Part shown: positions 23,426 through 35,548 of the stretch, piece by piece
How positions within the stretch are numbered: position 1 is the first letter of the stretch
How the letters are laid out: each line of letters begins with the position of its first letter
Source: Piezodorus guildinii
Lineage: Eukaryota > Arthropoda > Insecta > Hemiptera > Pentatomidae
Assembly (NCBI GenBank): GCA_023052935.1
Contig: CM041292.1
Span: 96,463,237 to 96,527,236, forward strand
Length of the DNA: 64,000 nt
Direction of reading: 5' to 3'
Notes under the pieces: model-generated
Told to the model about the DNA's origin: nothing
Seen by the model: only the letters and a program-made list of their open reading frames with translations
The model's database searches: none
Position numbers and translations under genes: made by a program

Positions 23426-25049
23426 TGATTTAAATTTGTAGGATAGAGTGTACTGAAATAGGTTTTCTTATTTTTAAAGTTTATGGCAAGTCTCGAATTA
23501 TTGAATAATTTAAAAAAACGCAGATACTTGCATATACGAAAAAAACGGTTACTTTCTAAAACAAAAATAGCTAACATGGCCTTCTTTTTTTTATGTAAAC
23601 TAAATTTTTATACTATGCCTATGTTATATTTTAGTTTTATAAGAATAGATATATGTATATGGTATATATATTTTTTTGTTTTTAATTAGCGGATATTGTA
23701 GTAAGGTAGACCGTTGAGGGAGAAGGGAAGTTGCGAGGTTCCTATGGCGACACCGCCATTATTCACAGATCTTTAAGGTTGGTGGCACTGCTGTTTTCGA
23801 TTTTCAGATTGCGAGCATTTTTTAAAGTATTTAAATGAATTCAATTTTCATTCTATTCAACGGAATAGTTGATGAGTCGAATTTATCTTTTATGCAAACA
23901 ATGATTATATAACACGAAAATCAGTCTACAGCAGAAAAATATTAAACTGTGAAATGATTCGCCTGATAGATTTCGTGAGTGAGTGAAACTTAATCTATAA
24001 TGGTCAAATAACAAAAATATTAGCTCCATGTGAGCAGAAGATCCTTGGCAAAACTTATAAATCCGATTTGAAAAGTGGTGAGTCGTGATTGCGGTATAAT
24101 CGGTTTATACACCTCGTAGGTTGGGGCATGTTGAAAGAGTGATAGCAGGAGATCGGTTGTCAAAAAATATTTTCTTTTTTTAGTTCTTCAGTTATTACCG
24201 AGTTTTCCCATCTACCCCACTGTCTGCCAATTCTGACATATGTTCATATACATACATATATGTATGTTTACAGCTTTCCTTCCAACAATCTTCTCTACTG
24301 GCCTTTGTGTGATGTGGATACAACCGCAAAGTAGGCTGCCTAACTAATGTTTCTTAACATCTCCCCTCTCCCCGTTTTCCGCAGAGCCATTAAACCTTTT
24401 TAATTTCTTTTATTTTTTTCAATTTTCGCCGTCATTCCCAAATCTAAATGAAGAGCGAAGGATTTGTTTCTAAATATATGGAGAGAATTTTCTTTAGAAA
24501 TACCATTTTCTACAGGACTGTTAGGTAAACACCCCAAACCCAAGGAGACACACGTTAAAGAGTTCATATAATACTTAACCACGTTATGACTTCAAACACT
24601 TATTCTCACTGATAGGAATTTTACTTTCAGATGTTAAAATTGAATCCAAATATTGGAAATAGTCTAGGTGCTCAAAGGTAAACGAACTGAAGTTCCGGTG
24701 ATACTATATTATAGTGGCTTCAATAAATAACATTTAAAAAATAAAAATATAGGGAATAGTAGTAAGCAGTGAAGTCTGAAGGACTTCCTCCTGACAGAAT
24801 CTGCGTTATTGTAAGGTTAAGCTTACAGGGTCAAAAGTCTGTCTAGGTTTAGTTCCCCTTCTGTTGTCCAAACACTTCGCAGTCCGTCTTGTCCGGTTTA
24901 TCTGGATATTCCGGCATCGTATTTATCCACTATGGATTGAAATATCGTCTGCATAAGGGAGTAAAGGTGTTTTGTGGCAAATCTGGTCTCAATATACCCG
25001 CTGTGTATTTGGAGTTTAGGAACAGAAACAGAGAGTTCCTTCTGGTACC
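23426..25049. other. Intergenic DNA, nothing recognised
   Basis: 23700-23820 is GC-richer and unlike the repeats around it, with no convincing ORF. The rest is AT-rich. A short ORF at 24889-25131 overlaps a repeat B fragment and is not treated as a gene. Confidence 0.35.
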
Positions 25050-25300
25050 CTGCAAAATGCATGGTTATAAAGTGGCTCTTTGGGTTGACGATTTTGTTAA
25101 AAAAAGTATCTGTAACATCTCAGGTATATAATCTTATATTTATTAATCTTTAATTATCAAATACACTCACAGACCATTTTTCGTCATTTGGACTCGATGG
25201 ACCGTAGAACTAACGTATATTTCCGGGAAAGATTCGAATTAGAAAATTTTCACGATTGCAATACTTTCTCTTACTTTATATTTCGTATATTGTATATATA
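25050..25300 (-). repeat. Repeat B fragment, diverged
   Basis: Reverse-complement match to the first third of repeat B: the minus strand reads from CTTATCTA past TATTGCAATCGTG, through the GTCATTTGGACTC counterpart, to the GTTACAG and AAAGTGGCTCTT counterparts. About 250 bp, older than the copies at 33-37 kb. Confidence 0.5.
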
Positions 25301-26312
25301 GATAAGTGATAATGTAAATGTGTGAATTTTCAAGGAGGTAAATTAAAATTTAGAAGGATGAAGTGTTGTACCTATGGCAATATTGCTTATGCAATATTAC
25401 GTCTTAATTTTATAAAATTTATGAACTACGTATAACGATGCTGTTACGCTGAAGGCGATCTATATTTCTGCGGCGATCTGTATTTATCTATTTATTAGTT
25501 GGTACTAGAACGATAATAACGGAGTGAAAACCGTCGAAAACGTTTAATATATATATATATATATAATATTATATTATATATATTATAAATTAAATGAGAA
25601 TTAGTGGCTCTTTTTTTTTTAACCCAAAGGGTTTACTATATCTCCTGAAAAATCGTTTTTGACAAGAAGGGAAACATGGGTGCATTGCGGGTACCTTTTG
25701 TAGGAGCTATGTGATGCTGTTAAGAAGAAAGCTGTATGGTTGACTGCATATACAGTAACTTGGTCTAGATTACTGTGGCAGGAAATGCTTGCTAGGTTCC
25801 TAACCCTCTTACCCAGCAGCATAAAGACATTTATGTACAGGAAGAACTATATGACATTACTGTCGGGGGCACAAGAATTATTTCGAAGGTTCAGAATGAG
25901 CTGAGAAACTGTAGACTTGTACAATCATGGGCGTATACTCGAGAGGTCAGTGTGGAAAAAGTGAAACAAATAAATATTATGAATATTAAAGAATAAAATA
26001 ATTTATTAGGATAAGAGTTGTAGTTAGTGATAGTCTTTCCTTCCAATCGCGTACGTAATCATCAAATTAATTTGTGTATGAAGAATGTTTTAACAAAATT
26101 ACTTATATTTTCCAACAACTTGCCCTCCGCACCTTACGAAAATCCCGACTACGGCCTTGTTAATTCTCGACAGATTTATCCAGCAAAAGTTATTAAGAAA
26201 TGACGATATAATATTACCGGTATATCAACTCGTTTTTTTTTTTTTTTCTTTTGTTTTTACTGTCATTGACAATAAAGATCAAGGAGAATCAATACCATCA
26301 GCTGGTGACAAA
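25301..26312. other. Intergenic DNA with (TA)n tract
   Basis: Contains an AT dinucleotide tract at about 25547-25590 and T runs near 25610 and 26228. No gene supported. Confidence 0.4.
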
Positions 26313-26551
26313 TCTATACTAATATTATAAAGCTGAAGAGTTTGTTTGTTTGTTTGTTTGAACGCGCTAATCTCAGAAACTACTGGGTCAAATTGAAAAA
26401 TTCTTTTTGTGTTGGATAGCCCATTTATCGAGGAAGGCTTTAGGCTATATAACATCACATTGCGAACAATAAGAGCGAAGAATCAGTGGAAAATCTAGGA
26501 AAAAACAGGGAAAATTGACCTCGAATCCCAACGATTCCAAATGATTTACCT

Positions 26552-26700
26552 TTTAATTTTAAAATAATTCAGTTTCCCGTTAAGTTATCTGTTGTCGTAA
26601 CAATTAATAAATCACATGGGCAACCATTTAAACACATAGGAATCGATTTACGTCAAGATCGGGTTGCGGAGAAAATCAGTATGTTCTTCTGCCACAAGAA
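26552..26700 (+). pseudogene. Helitron Pif1-like helicase C-terminal remnant
   Basis: Frame from 26552 reads FNFKIIQFPVKLSVVVTINK, then SHGQPFKHIGIDLRQDRV. This matches the late helicase motif of Helitron RepHel and Pif1 proteins (FPVxLxFAMTINKSQGQTL then GIDL). The expected following segment with VALSR is not intact. Remnant only. Confidence 0.75.
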
Positions 26701-26743
26701 AATAAAACCAAGAATATCATTTAAGCAGAAATACTTTAAAATA

Positions 26744-27649
26744 TTGGGTCGTCCGAAAAGTTGGTAGAGGTTTTTAAAATAAAATTTAGCTTCTGTTTTT
26801 TCTACTAAAAATGAATCACGAGGCTAATGTTTATTTATATACCTTGCCTGCAAATCGACCGTTTTTGATCATCTAAAGAAGGCCGGGTACGTCTGTCGTT
26901 ACGACGTTTCGATTCCCCATGAGCTCAGTGAAAGGAATCTTTTTGAAAGGATTTCATGTTGTGATTTGCTGCTGAAAAAAAAAATGTGGAGGATCCATTT
27001 TTGAAACGAGTTGTTACTGGGGACGAAAAATGGATTCTCTACGTCAAAACCAGCCGAAAAAAATCTTGGTGGTTGCCTGGAACGATGCCGCTTGCAACAC
27101 CCAAGGCCGGCTTGCATCCAAGAAAGGTGATACTCAGTTTTTGGTGGGATTGGAAAGGACCCATACATTTTGAGCTCCTTCTACAAAACCAAACTATAAA
27201 TACGGACCCAGTTAAATCGATTGATGGCAGCAATTAAAAAGAAACAGCCAGAGTTGGCGAGTCGGAAAGGAGTGCTATTCAACCAAGACAACGCTAGGCT
27301 CCATGTGTCTTTAACGACTCGCCAAAATTATTATTCTTCACATGGGAGGTATTACCCGCCTTTTTTTACTGACATTGCTCCTTCAGATTTCCATCTTTTC
27401 CGTTCCCTCGATAATTTGCTACAAGGGAAATCCTACTCTTCAGAATATGACGTCAGAACGGACCTTTTATTGTTCTTCAGGAGGAAGGACAGTGATTTTT
27501 GGAAAAAAAAGGATAATGGACCTTTTAAGCCGTTGTGAAAGAGTAATCGCTAACGGTGGTAACTATTTTGTAGATTAAATAAATAAAGTTCAAGCTGTTC
27601 AATTTTAATTGTTGTCCAAATTTTTCTACGAACTTTCCGGACAAGCCAA
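26744..27649 (+). mobile_element. Mariner element, internally deleted, inserted in the Helitron
   Basis: 906 bp with terminal inverted repeats (TTGGGTCGTCCGAAAAGTTG at 26744; the complementary end at 27649 reads TTGGCTTGTCCGGAAAGTTC on the minus strand). TA dinucleotides flank both ends (26742-26743 and 27650-27651), as mariner requires. Intact members are about 1.3 kb, so roughly 400 bp are missing from the 5' half, the DNA-binding part of the transposase. Confidence 0.9.
26986..27578 (+). pseudogene. Mariner transposase, catalytic part, frameshifted
   Basis: VVTGDEKWILYVKTSRKKSW carries the first catalytic Asp, and a GLHPRKVILSFWWDWKGPIH block and FELLLQNQTIN follow. After a shift, LASRKGVLFNQDNARLHVSL carries the second Asp, then DIAPSDFHLFRSLDNLLQGK the third region. 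VIANGGNYFVD near 27545-27577 ends the protein. Several frameshifts separate these blocks and the N-terminal half is missing, so it is inactive. Confidence 0.85.
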
Positions 27650-27829
27650 TAAATTCTTTTAAAAACGTCTTAATAGCGATCATAATAACTGAAATTGACG
27701 CAGACGTCGCGCAGCAGCTAGTATAGAATAAAAACACATACAAAATTATTTGATTTTAGTTACTCGGAACTATAAATCGAATGGTAGAAATCAGAGAAGA
27801 AACCGTCTTGATATTATTTTGGATAACTT

Positions 27830-28330
27830 TTTGGTTTATTATTTTCAGTTTCATGAACTTTTGTAATCAACCAAAAAAAAAAAAATTATCCTTCTCCCCA
27901 AAATTTGAGGGCTTACCTTTCAAGATACGTAGAACTCTCATAACGAATAAAAAATAAATATATACGTTTGTTCGGCTTACGAATTAATAAATAAATAAAT
28001 ACCCATATTTATTATTCTGTCGTATTATTAGTCGTTAGTTAAATTTAATGTTAAATTAAATTTCCTACAAAACGAAACAAGAAAAATTGTAATCGATTCA
28101 AAGATATAGCGTTTTAAAATTAGCATTGGTGATTCGCCATTTTCCTTTGAATTATTTATTACTTTTTATATTAGTTGATTGCCGATAAACGGCTATGTAA
28201 AGTATAAATATATACGCTAATATAGTTGGTAATAATGAACCATTATGAAATAATTTTGCAACGTATATTTTTTTTTTTGATTTTTTTTTTATAATCACTT
28301 ATGATGACCGATTAACGGCTCTGCGTATAT
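27830..28330 (-). repeat. Repeat C, inverted and partial
   Basis: On the minus strand this reads the repeat C landmarks in order: AAAGGAAAATGG (28155-28140), the AATCGATT region, ACGAATAA, TTCTACGTATCTTGAAAGG, GGTTGATTACAAAAG and AAAATAATAAACC. It is more diverged than the other copies. Confidence 0.5.
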
Positions 28331-29620
28331 TAACACATTTAAAACAAAATATTACTTTTTTATTCAATTCTTCGATTCTTCTGTTTTACTCGGTCATTCA
28401 AAAAGGTTTATCAATAGGATAATTAACATTTTTAAATAAGTATTATTTTAATGGAATGCACGAATTCGGGTAGATTTACAATTACTTAAAGCTTAATATC
28501 TTTTTGTTTTAAGAACTAATTTTTTTTCTAGTAATATGTAACCTCATTTGAATGTCAATGAGCAATCCTTCCAATAACATTCTTTATTGTGTTTTTGACT
28601 CCTGATGTTTATTTCCTTTCCAATATCGTATTCATCACATATATATCTTCTGTTAAATACTGTAATTGGCTAAAATTGAAGTAATTTTTATTGAACAAGC
28701 TAATAGGCGCTTGTAAAAAACATATCAAATAAATCTTTAAATTATCGCTTATATATAATCGTTCAAGTAAATAAGTTTAAAACCCTAAGAGCTTGAGAAT
28801 ATTATTGATAGATTTTCTGCTTCTCAATTGGAGATATCTAAATTTACAATAACTTCCTCTATGCAGACATTGAGGAGACTGTGGGAGTGGTTTCACAACT
28901 TTTATCGCCATCAATAGCCGATGTTCATCTACCGAAGCGGCATCAGATACTGGGATCTTTAGTCCATAGGTTCTTTCTACAACAATGGCAATGAAAACTT
29001 GTTTGAAAATTTCCAATATAATTATTTTCATACACACTTTTATGGAGCATTGATCGTTGAGAGATCATCTTACAAAAGAATCCGAAAAACAGAGAAGACT
29101 AGTAGAAAAATTAGAAACTCTTACGTAAGTTGGTCCAAGAAAATGAGCATTGTTGCAAAACATGGCTATTACACCCCTTTGGTGGAGGCCTATTCTTCTC
29201 AGCAATCTCAACCAGCGGGGAGTGATTTTAATCACTCTATCGTTCTACTTCTCTTCAATGCCAAAATCGAAAGCACAAAACCGAAACGTGGATTGAGAAT
29301 AGACGACACGAAAGAACTAACTACCGGCAGCGTTGGTGCCTGCCTAAGGATGTAGGTGCCGAATACCCGGTTCCTCTCTATTCAACTGAAACGTACTGTA
29401 TGGTACAAGAGTAAATAGCTGTGCTATGGAAAATAGCAAGCCCAATAAAATTAGCTCAAGAAATAAGGCCGCCATACAAAAATTGGATTGGTTTTGATTT
29501 ACAGGATGATATGTCTATTGCGAATATAACTCTACGTAAAACGTCAAAGTTTTTCAACTCCAAACTTTGTGCGTTTTCCACCAAATTCAGAAAAGCTTAA
29601 CAGTTTAAAAGGCTAAATAA
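28331..29620. other. Intergenic DNA, nothing recognised
   Basis: An ORF of 118 codons at 28999-29355 and an opposing one of 86 codons lack recognisable protein features. I do not support either as a gene. Confidence 0.35.
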
Positions 29621-29729
29621 AGTGATTTTCAGTTATTCCTCAGGTACTTTAAGCTATCGTAATAACAATAAAGTGGTTTTCAGTTATTCCTCAGGTACTT
29701 TAAGCTATCGTAATAACAATAAAGTAATA

Positions 29730-29789
<60 letters not shown>
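29621..29789 (+). repeat. 51-bp tandem duplication next to a (TA)n tract
   Basis: 29621-29671 is repeated at 29672-29722 with one difference (GATTTTC against GGTTTTC), followed by about 58 bp of TA/AT dinucleotides (29731-29789). Confidence 0.85.
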
Positions 29790-29792
<3 letters not shown>

Positions 29793-29989
29793 ATAACAAT
29801 ATAGACAAAACCGTTAATTTTAAAACTGACTCAAGACATTTAAGTTACCACTACTCTGATTTTATTAACAAATTAAAAATATAATATAAATAATTAATAA
29901 TAAATGTTTTAAAGAATTTCACATCATGAAATAATAATAACCATATACAAGTTAAAAATTGGTCTAATCCTTAATCCAGTTAAGGACAA

Positions 29990-30018
29990 AGATCTGAGCA
30001 ATACTGTTGCTCAGATCT
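29990..30018. other. Perfect 12-bp hairpin
   Basis: AGATCTGAGCAA (29990-30001), loop TACTG, TTGCTCAGATCT (30007-30018). No T run follows that would make it a terminator-like signal. Function unknown. Confidence 0.6.
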
Positions 30019-30333
30019 GATGTATTTAGACATTGACTTCGTTTTTACTTTTTTTACCTGTCAATGTATGATTAGTGAAAATGTTTAGGATTACAGAATA
30101 TATAACGAGGTAACTTTATAATATTTATTTATTTATTTAACTAAGTACTATGTAACATTGTTAAATTTTTGCTTTTAATGCCTCCTTATGATTTTAAAAT
30201 TTGTTATTTAATAGTTTTAAAAAATTTTTGTTATCAATTGACACCTAATTTAAAATTTTTTTTAAACCATTCACTTCATTATAGTGATTTTTAATGTGAT
30301 GGTAAATTGCTTAATATAATTTTTTGTAGACTT

Positions 30334-30362
30334 CTGAAGATGGGAGAATATCCCGAAACGTC
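30334..30362 (+). ncRNA. Hammerhead ribozyme-like core, best match in window
   Basis: CTGAAGA (30334-30340) fits the conserved CUGANGA; TGGGA-GAATA-TCCC (30341-30354) forms a perfect 4-bp stem II GGGA/TCCC; GAAAC follows at 30355-30359, then GTC. All invariant core positions before the cleavage site are present. Stem III would be extremely short, as in hammerheads of Penelope-like elements, which are thought to work as dimers; I do not see a second copy next to it. It is probably the end of a degraded retroelement. Self-cleavage is inferred, not shown. Confidence 0.5.
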
Positions 30363-30477
30363 ATGAAATAAAAGAATGATTATTAATGGAAGAATTATTC
30401 AGCCCAAGATCAACCTTAATAATTAAATGAGCTCTTCCTTGTTTAGAATATATTGATATAATACTTATATAATAATA

Positions 30478-30612
30478 TGTTTGTTTGCTTATTTATTTAG
30501 CGCCTCTTTATGCTGCTGTGGCTAATCGGCCGATACTACAGGGGTGTTCCAAATTTTGCCAATTCAGGTTTAATTAAGACAGAGATCTTTAAAGAGTGAC
30601 CAATACGGCGAA
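30478..30612 (-). mobile_element. tRNA-derived SINE, family 1, 3' half
   Basis: Reverse-strand tail and body only: the TTTGTTTGCTTATTTATTTA tail, TGCTGCTGTGGCTAATCGGC, and CCAAATTTTGCC with CAGGTTTAATTA. It stops at about 30612 before the tRNA-like head. Confidence 0.75.
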
Positions 30613-31071
30613 AAACGCGAATCGAATGACGGAGGGAACTTTTTCTTTTTCATTTTTTAACGAGAATAACGTTAGATACAAAATACCTAAAAATCAAAAC
30701 TAATCCCCTATTGAACGCCAAAGTTCTAATACTCCTAGGATATGTTTGAAAAGAAAATTTACGGTCAAATTGAAACTAGAATATTGGGTAGTAAAATAAG
30801 TTCGCAGAGTTTAAAATATGAAATTAAATAAATATAAATAAATATAATATAATAAATAAATTAAATAAATATGCTTTTGAATAACTCATCAAAAACTATC
30901 TATCTTCTGAAAATAATAAGTAATGATATGAAAGGTTATAAAATTTTCAATTACTAGTAGCAAAATCATCTTTATCTGTCTAGTATTATGAAAGATAATA
31001 AATTTATCTAAGCACATTGGGCTTCGTATCCATGTTTTTTGTGCAGGTTCTCATGGAAACACGTTCAATAG
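30613..31071. other. AT-rich DNA, nothing recognised
   Basis: A-rich with ATAAATAA stretches near 30820-30870. No coding or repeat signal I can support. Confidence 0.4.
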
Positions 31072-31366
31072 TTATTGTTTCTTTATTCATTTAATGTCAC
31101 TATATGTTTTTGTGGCTAATCTAAAGACGCTATAACAGGATTCCTAAATTTTGCCTTTCCAGCGAATATTTACGAATATTTAACAAGTACCAGACATCGA
31201 ACAGGCACGGAAGGAACCAACTTTTAACACCCCTCAAGGATACAAAGGATATTTTACTTTCATTAAAAAAATCCTAGGGCTACCTGCCGGGTTCAAACTC
31301 GCAATCTCAGACATAGAAGGCTGTTATATTAGCCACTACGCCCCAGGGAACCCAGCAACAGTTATT
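31072..31366 (-). mobile_element. tRNA-derived SINE, family 1 (diverged, near full length)
   Basis: On the minus strand: head GGGGCGTAGTGGCTAATATA, B box GAGTTTGAACCC, AGCCCTAGGATTTTTTTAAT, and the tail with AGGCAAAATTTAGGAATCC and ATTAGCCAC. Confidence 0.8.
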
Positions 31367-32057
31367 GGATTTTTAAAATGATTTAAAGCGGCTAAAAATC
31401 TTTTCGCTATTAAACAAATAAAATAACTTATCACTAAATCCTATAAATATGTTTTTTCTGGAAGAGGGGGAATAGAATTGATTTACATTTGAGTTAAAAA
31501 ATGAGTTGTGGCGATATAAAGCGGTTATGCTTAAAAGCTAAACGTATTGAGTTTGCCAACCTCTTCCGGTGTGATTACATAAATTTTACTGGATAAAATT
31601 AGGCTCTGACTATAATTGATAAATTTATTCGTTGCACATAAAAATAGTTTCAAGAATAACTGAAGTTGTACCTACTACATTTACAGTTACCATGAAGCAT
31701 ATCTGTGAATTTAAATTAAACACATAATGACATATTCACGAGCGGCGCCGTGGTTTACGGCCTGTTTTTTTATATTCCAACTACTATTCCAGCCATTAAC
31801 ATACGTTTCGCAACTGACACACTTAGCATAATAAATACTGAGTTTAATTACACGATCTTGTCTTTTGTATATCATAGCTGATACAAAAACAATCACGCAA
31901 CTGGTTACCATGAAAATATGTTTGTTGATAACCTCCAACAATTTAAATTGATATTCAAAGTACTTTTTATTCAGTAAAAACGAAAATCTCACTATACCCA
32001 AAAATTATGTGTCAACCTTATGGCATTAATATCTTTAAACACGTTAATATCCTATAA
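31367..32057. other. Intergenic DNA, nothing recognised
   Basis: No supported gene. A 96-codon minus-strand frame (31711-32001) has no recognisable domain and no splice context I trust. Confidence 0.35.
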
Positions 32058-32059
32058 TC

Positions 32060-32250
32060 GGGGCCACCACTGGTATAGTGGCTAGCATAAGAGTCTTCTA
32101 TGCACAAGATTGAGGGTTTGAACCCCAGGTGGCTTTAGGATTTTTTAGAGGGAGTACAAAATCCTTGGCCATGCCGTCCTTTGGAGGAAATGTATCAGGT
32201 TGATCCCAAGTCTGTGCGATGTCAGGTACTCGTTAGGGCTCCATGAAGTT
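32060..32250 (+). mobile_element. tRNA-derived SINE, family 1, 3'-truncated
   Basis: Head GGCCACCACTGGTATAGTGG, CTAGCATAAGAG, B box GAGGGTTTGAACCCC, body to GATGTCAGGTACTCGTTAGG. The 3' tail segment is missing. Confidence 0.8.
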
Positions 32251-33764
32251 ATTGAATTTCGCATGCAATTGCGGGTACCCAAAATCCTTTAAAGAATCCC
32301 TAAAATCCTCCTTTTGGTCATAAATAAAATCATTCATGAATACCCCTAAGAATAACACAGATTTGATTTAATATCTGGCTATAAGAACTATATCTGTCTG
32401 ATAAATAAAATTAATGAAAAATATGAAAATTTAACATAAATTAAAAAAAAAATGGAACATAATAAGATTTAAATCCTTCTAGTAGCAATAAAATTTACAA
32501 CTGGTGATTGAAATAAGAGATCATTTACTTAAAAATAAAAATTGAAATATCTTATATAAATACATGTAGAAATAAAAAATATTGATAGAATATTGAAGTT
32601 TTCTACAGCGTCATTTTGGGATGCGAGAACGTACTGCAAAGGAAAGTATTTGAATGAAGAAAGGGAGGGAGCTCGGCGGATGTTTGTAAGGAGAGAATTC
32701 CAAAATCTGGTGAAACGAGCTAGAAAGGAACGTTCATATGTTTTGGTTCTTGTGAATGGATTGACTTAATAATCATACATCTCCTCACAATCCTACCTGT
32801 TCCCAACCCGCCGTCCCTATATCTTTTCCATAATCCATCTAGGAGACTAAAAAATAAGTTGGCCAGCACACCTTTTAACAAGAATTAGTCATTCAAAATA
32901 GTTTCTCCGGAAGCTATTTCGTATCAATCTTGCAAATCATAATCTGGAAACAGAACCCCAGTTGCTGAGGGACATTCATTTGATTGTTGTTGTTTTTTTG
33001 AGATTTCAATTACCTTTCAAATGATTAGAAACAGAATTGATCATAAAATGCATATTTTTGAATATATTCAAAATTAAATTTCGTTGCTGAAGATTTCGCA
33101 TACATCAATGATCACCTTTGTCTGAACTAGATATATAAATAAATAGATACATTTTTACTAATTGAACTTATTTAACATCTTTCGCTATAGAAGAGATTCT
33201 TATCATTATATTATTTTGCCTTTTTGACGATTAAATTCAATTTAAAAAAAATTGAATAGGGGAAAATAAAACCTGAGACATATTTTAAGTAGGGGAACTT
33301 CTATATAAATTAATTCATTAATTCCAATACACAGTATCGCTTTTATTCAACCAATTTTAAAAGCTCTTAATAAATGTTTTTTACGACCCAGTATTCGCAT
33401 TATGATTATTTTAGAAGGGACCTTAACGCGACGATGTTTCCAAAATATTATTTCGTTTATATAAAAATACAGTCACCTCAGTTTAGAATGGCGGAGGACC
33501 TTGTTTTTCAGACCGTAACAGTCAACATACTCGGAATTCAGAACCGTTAAAAAATAAAACAATAAAAATGTTCAAATTATGTAGATACAGTTATTTCCCC
33601 TGAAGAGGGACACGTACTACTAAACAGAAACATTTTCTTCAAGAACACTTGATTATGTTTTAGTAAACTTCTGAGAATACTTCCTAAAGGATAAATGTAA
33701 CAATATTGTCCTTAGTTCCTCATATATGTCAAGTTAAATGATTATTACTTTTATAAATGTTTTT
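32251..33764. other. Intergenic DNA without a supported gene
   Basis: 32600-32760 is G-rich on the plus strand and 32780-32830 C-rich, but frames are short and stopped. No repeat match noticed. Confidence 0.35.
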
Positions 33765-34605
33765 ACTTTCACTTAACAATAAATGAAAATAATAAGGAAA
33801 GAATTGCGAGTGTGAAAATTTTCGAATTCCGGTTTTCAACAGAAATACACGTTTTAGGGTCTCCTGAGTCCTAATAACCAAGTCCCTCCCCAAAAAAAAG
33901 TCTGTGTTAGTATGTGTGTTAAGTCGAGCACGAAAACGAAAATTTCATATTTAAGATAGTTATACGCCCGAGATGTTACAACAACTTTTTCACTATAATA
34001 AACTGACCGAAAGTGCTACTTCATACCATGCATTATGCACCTTTCTACGGTTTTCTCAAAAACAGCTCGAACGATTTTGATTAAACTCGTTATATCGGAG
34101 TAAAATTTAATAGGCTTTAGTATCATGTAGGTTTCATTCTGATTGAGATAATCTGACAGGGCTTAAATGCCGATAATATATTATATATTATTCATTACAT
34201 ATTTACACGTTTTTTATTAATGCTAACAAGATGATATGGTTAATTTTTTCGAAATTTAAAAATTAAAGGTGCTTCAGAGAGACAAAATTTAACATATAAA
34301 CATTTAAGCCCTCTAAGACGATTTCAATCGGAATGAAACCTACCCTACATTAAAGGCCTCTAAATTTTTAATCATTATTTTAATCAAAATTGTTACAGCC
34401 GATTTTAACAAAATCCTTTATAGGTGAAAAATGCACTAGTATAAAGTGGATCTTCTGGTTTGCCGATTTCCTTGAAAAAGTTGCTGTAACATCTCAGGCT
34501 TTTAAAATATGAAATTTCAGTTCCATTAAACTTATCATTTTCTACTATTGCTGTACTTTTCCTTTCTATGTATTTCATACATAGGTAAGTGAAAATAATA
34601 CTCTA
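33765..34605. repeat. Repeat B fold-back (two first halves head to head)
   Basis: 33768-34170 is the first half of repeat B on the plus strand (TTTTTACTTTCACTTA, GAAAATTTTCGAATTCCG, CGCCCGAGATGTTACA, TGACAGGGCTTAAATGCCG). 34210-34605 is the same half in reverse, ending GGTAAGTGAAAAT. The second half of the repeat is missing, so the element is a palindrome with about 400-bp diverged arms. Confidence 0.65.
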
Positions 34606-34635
34606 GAAAAATATTTCATAATATAATATTTTTAC

Positions 34636-35548
34636 TTTCACTTACTATATATAGTAAGGGGAAGTATTGCGATCGTGAAAATTTTCGAATTCCTGTTTTC
34701 AACGGAAATACACTTTTTAGGGTCCCCTGAGTTCAAATAACCAAGTCCCGCAAAAAGGTCTGTGTGTGTGTGTGTGTGTGTGTGTGGTAACTCCCGGGCG
34801 GAAACGGTAAGTCCTATGAAACTGAAATTTCATATTTAAGACAACTATACGCCCGAGACGTGACAAAACTTTTTTCATCAAAATGAGCCTACCAGAAGAG
34901 GCACTTTATACCATGCATTTTGCACCTTTTTTCAATTTTTTCGAAAACGGTTCCGACGATTTTGATTAAACTCGCTATATCGATGTAAAAATTAAAGGGA
35001 TTTAATATCATGTAGGTTTTATTTGGATAAAAATGGTCTGACAGGGCTTAAATGCCGATATTTTAAATTGTCTTCCCCTAAAGTACCTTTAATTTTGTTG
35101 ATTCAATAATAATAACTAGATTATCTTGTTAACGCTGATGAAAAACTAGTAAATATATAAATTGAATAAATTCGATACCCAACTAAAGGAGAAAACAGAA
35201 AAAATATTTTTTTAATGCAATTTTTCGTTTTTGAACATAAGAGTAGTAATATACATGTATGACATACTGTTGGAATGCTAAAGATTTTAGAAAAAATATC
35301 ATCTCATTCACAAGATTTTAAAAGTTAATAGAGTGTGATGAAATGAACATAAAACTAACTGATTATTTTAGATAATAATATAATAGATTTTTTAATGAAA
35401 CACATGTTTTTATAGAAATTTAATTTAATTAATTCCTTAATAGTTTGCCGTATTTTTATCTTTAACTGTATTTGAAAATTCTTTCATTGATTTTAAAAAA
35501 TGGAGGTAAGTGAAAGTCGTGTGTTGCCCACACCAGATTTTTTGATAT
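34636..35548 (+). repeat. Repeat B, full-length copy
   Basis: Starts TTTTTACTTTCACTTACTAT and ends GGTAAGTGAAAGTCGTGTGT, TGCCCACACCAGATTTTTT. The first 14 bases and GGTAAGTGAAAGT form an inverted repeat near both ends. An internal (TG)n tract lies at about 34762-34789. No open reading frame; looks like a non-autonomous element of about 0.91 kb. Confidence 0.65.

Larger units (their letters stand above)
26313..27721 (+). mobile_element. Truncated Helitron interrupted by a mariner
   Basis: Starts TCTATACTAATATTATAAAG at 26313, the characteristic arthropod Helitron 5' end, and ends with hairpin GACG-CAGA-CGTC followed by GCAGCAGCTAG at 27721 (CTAG terminus). The flanking bases are A (26312) and T (27722), the known Helitron target. 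Without the 906-bp mariner only about 500 bp of Helitron remain, including a scrap of helicase, so most of the RepHel gene has been lost. Confidence 0.8.

Noticed and set aside
28999..29355. 118-codon plus-strand ORF
   Set aside because: No recognisable domain, an overlapping opposite-strand ORF, and surrounding DNA without splice or codon-use support.
31711..32001. 96-codon minus-strand ORF with hydrophobic segments
   Set aside because: Hydrophobicity follows from AT-rich codons; no homology recognised and no splice context.
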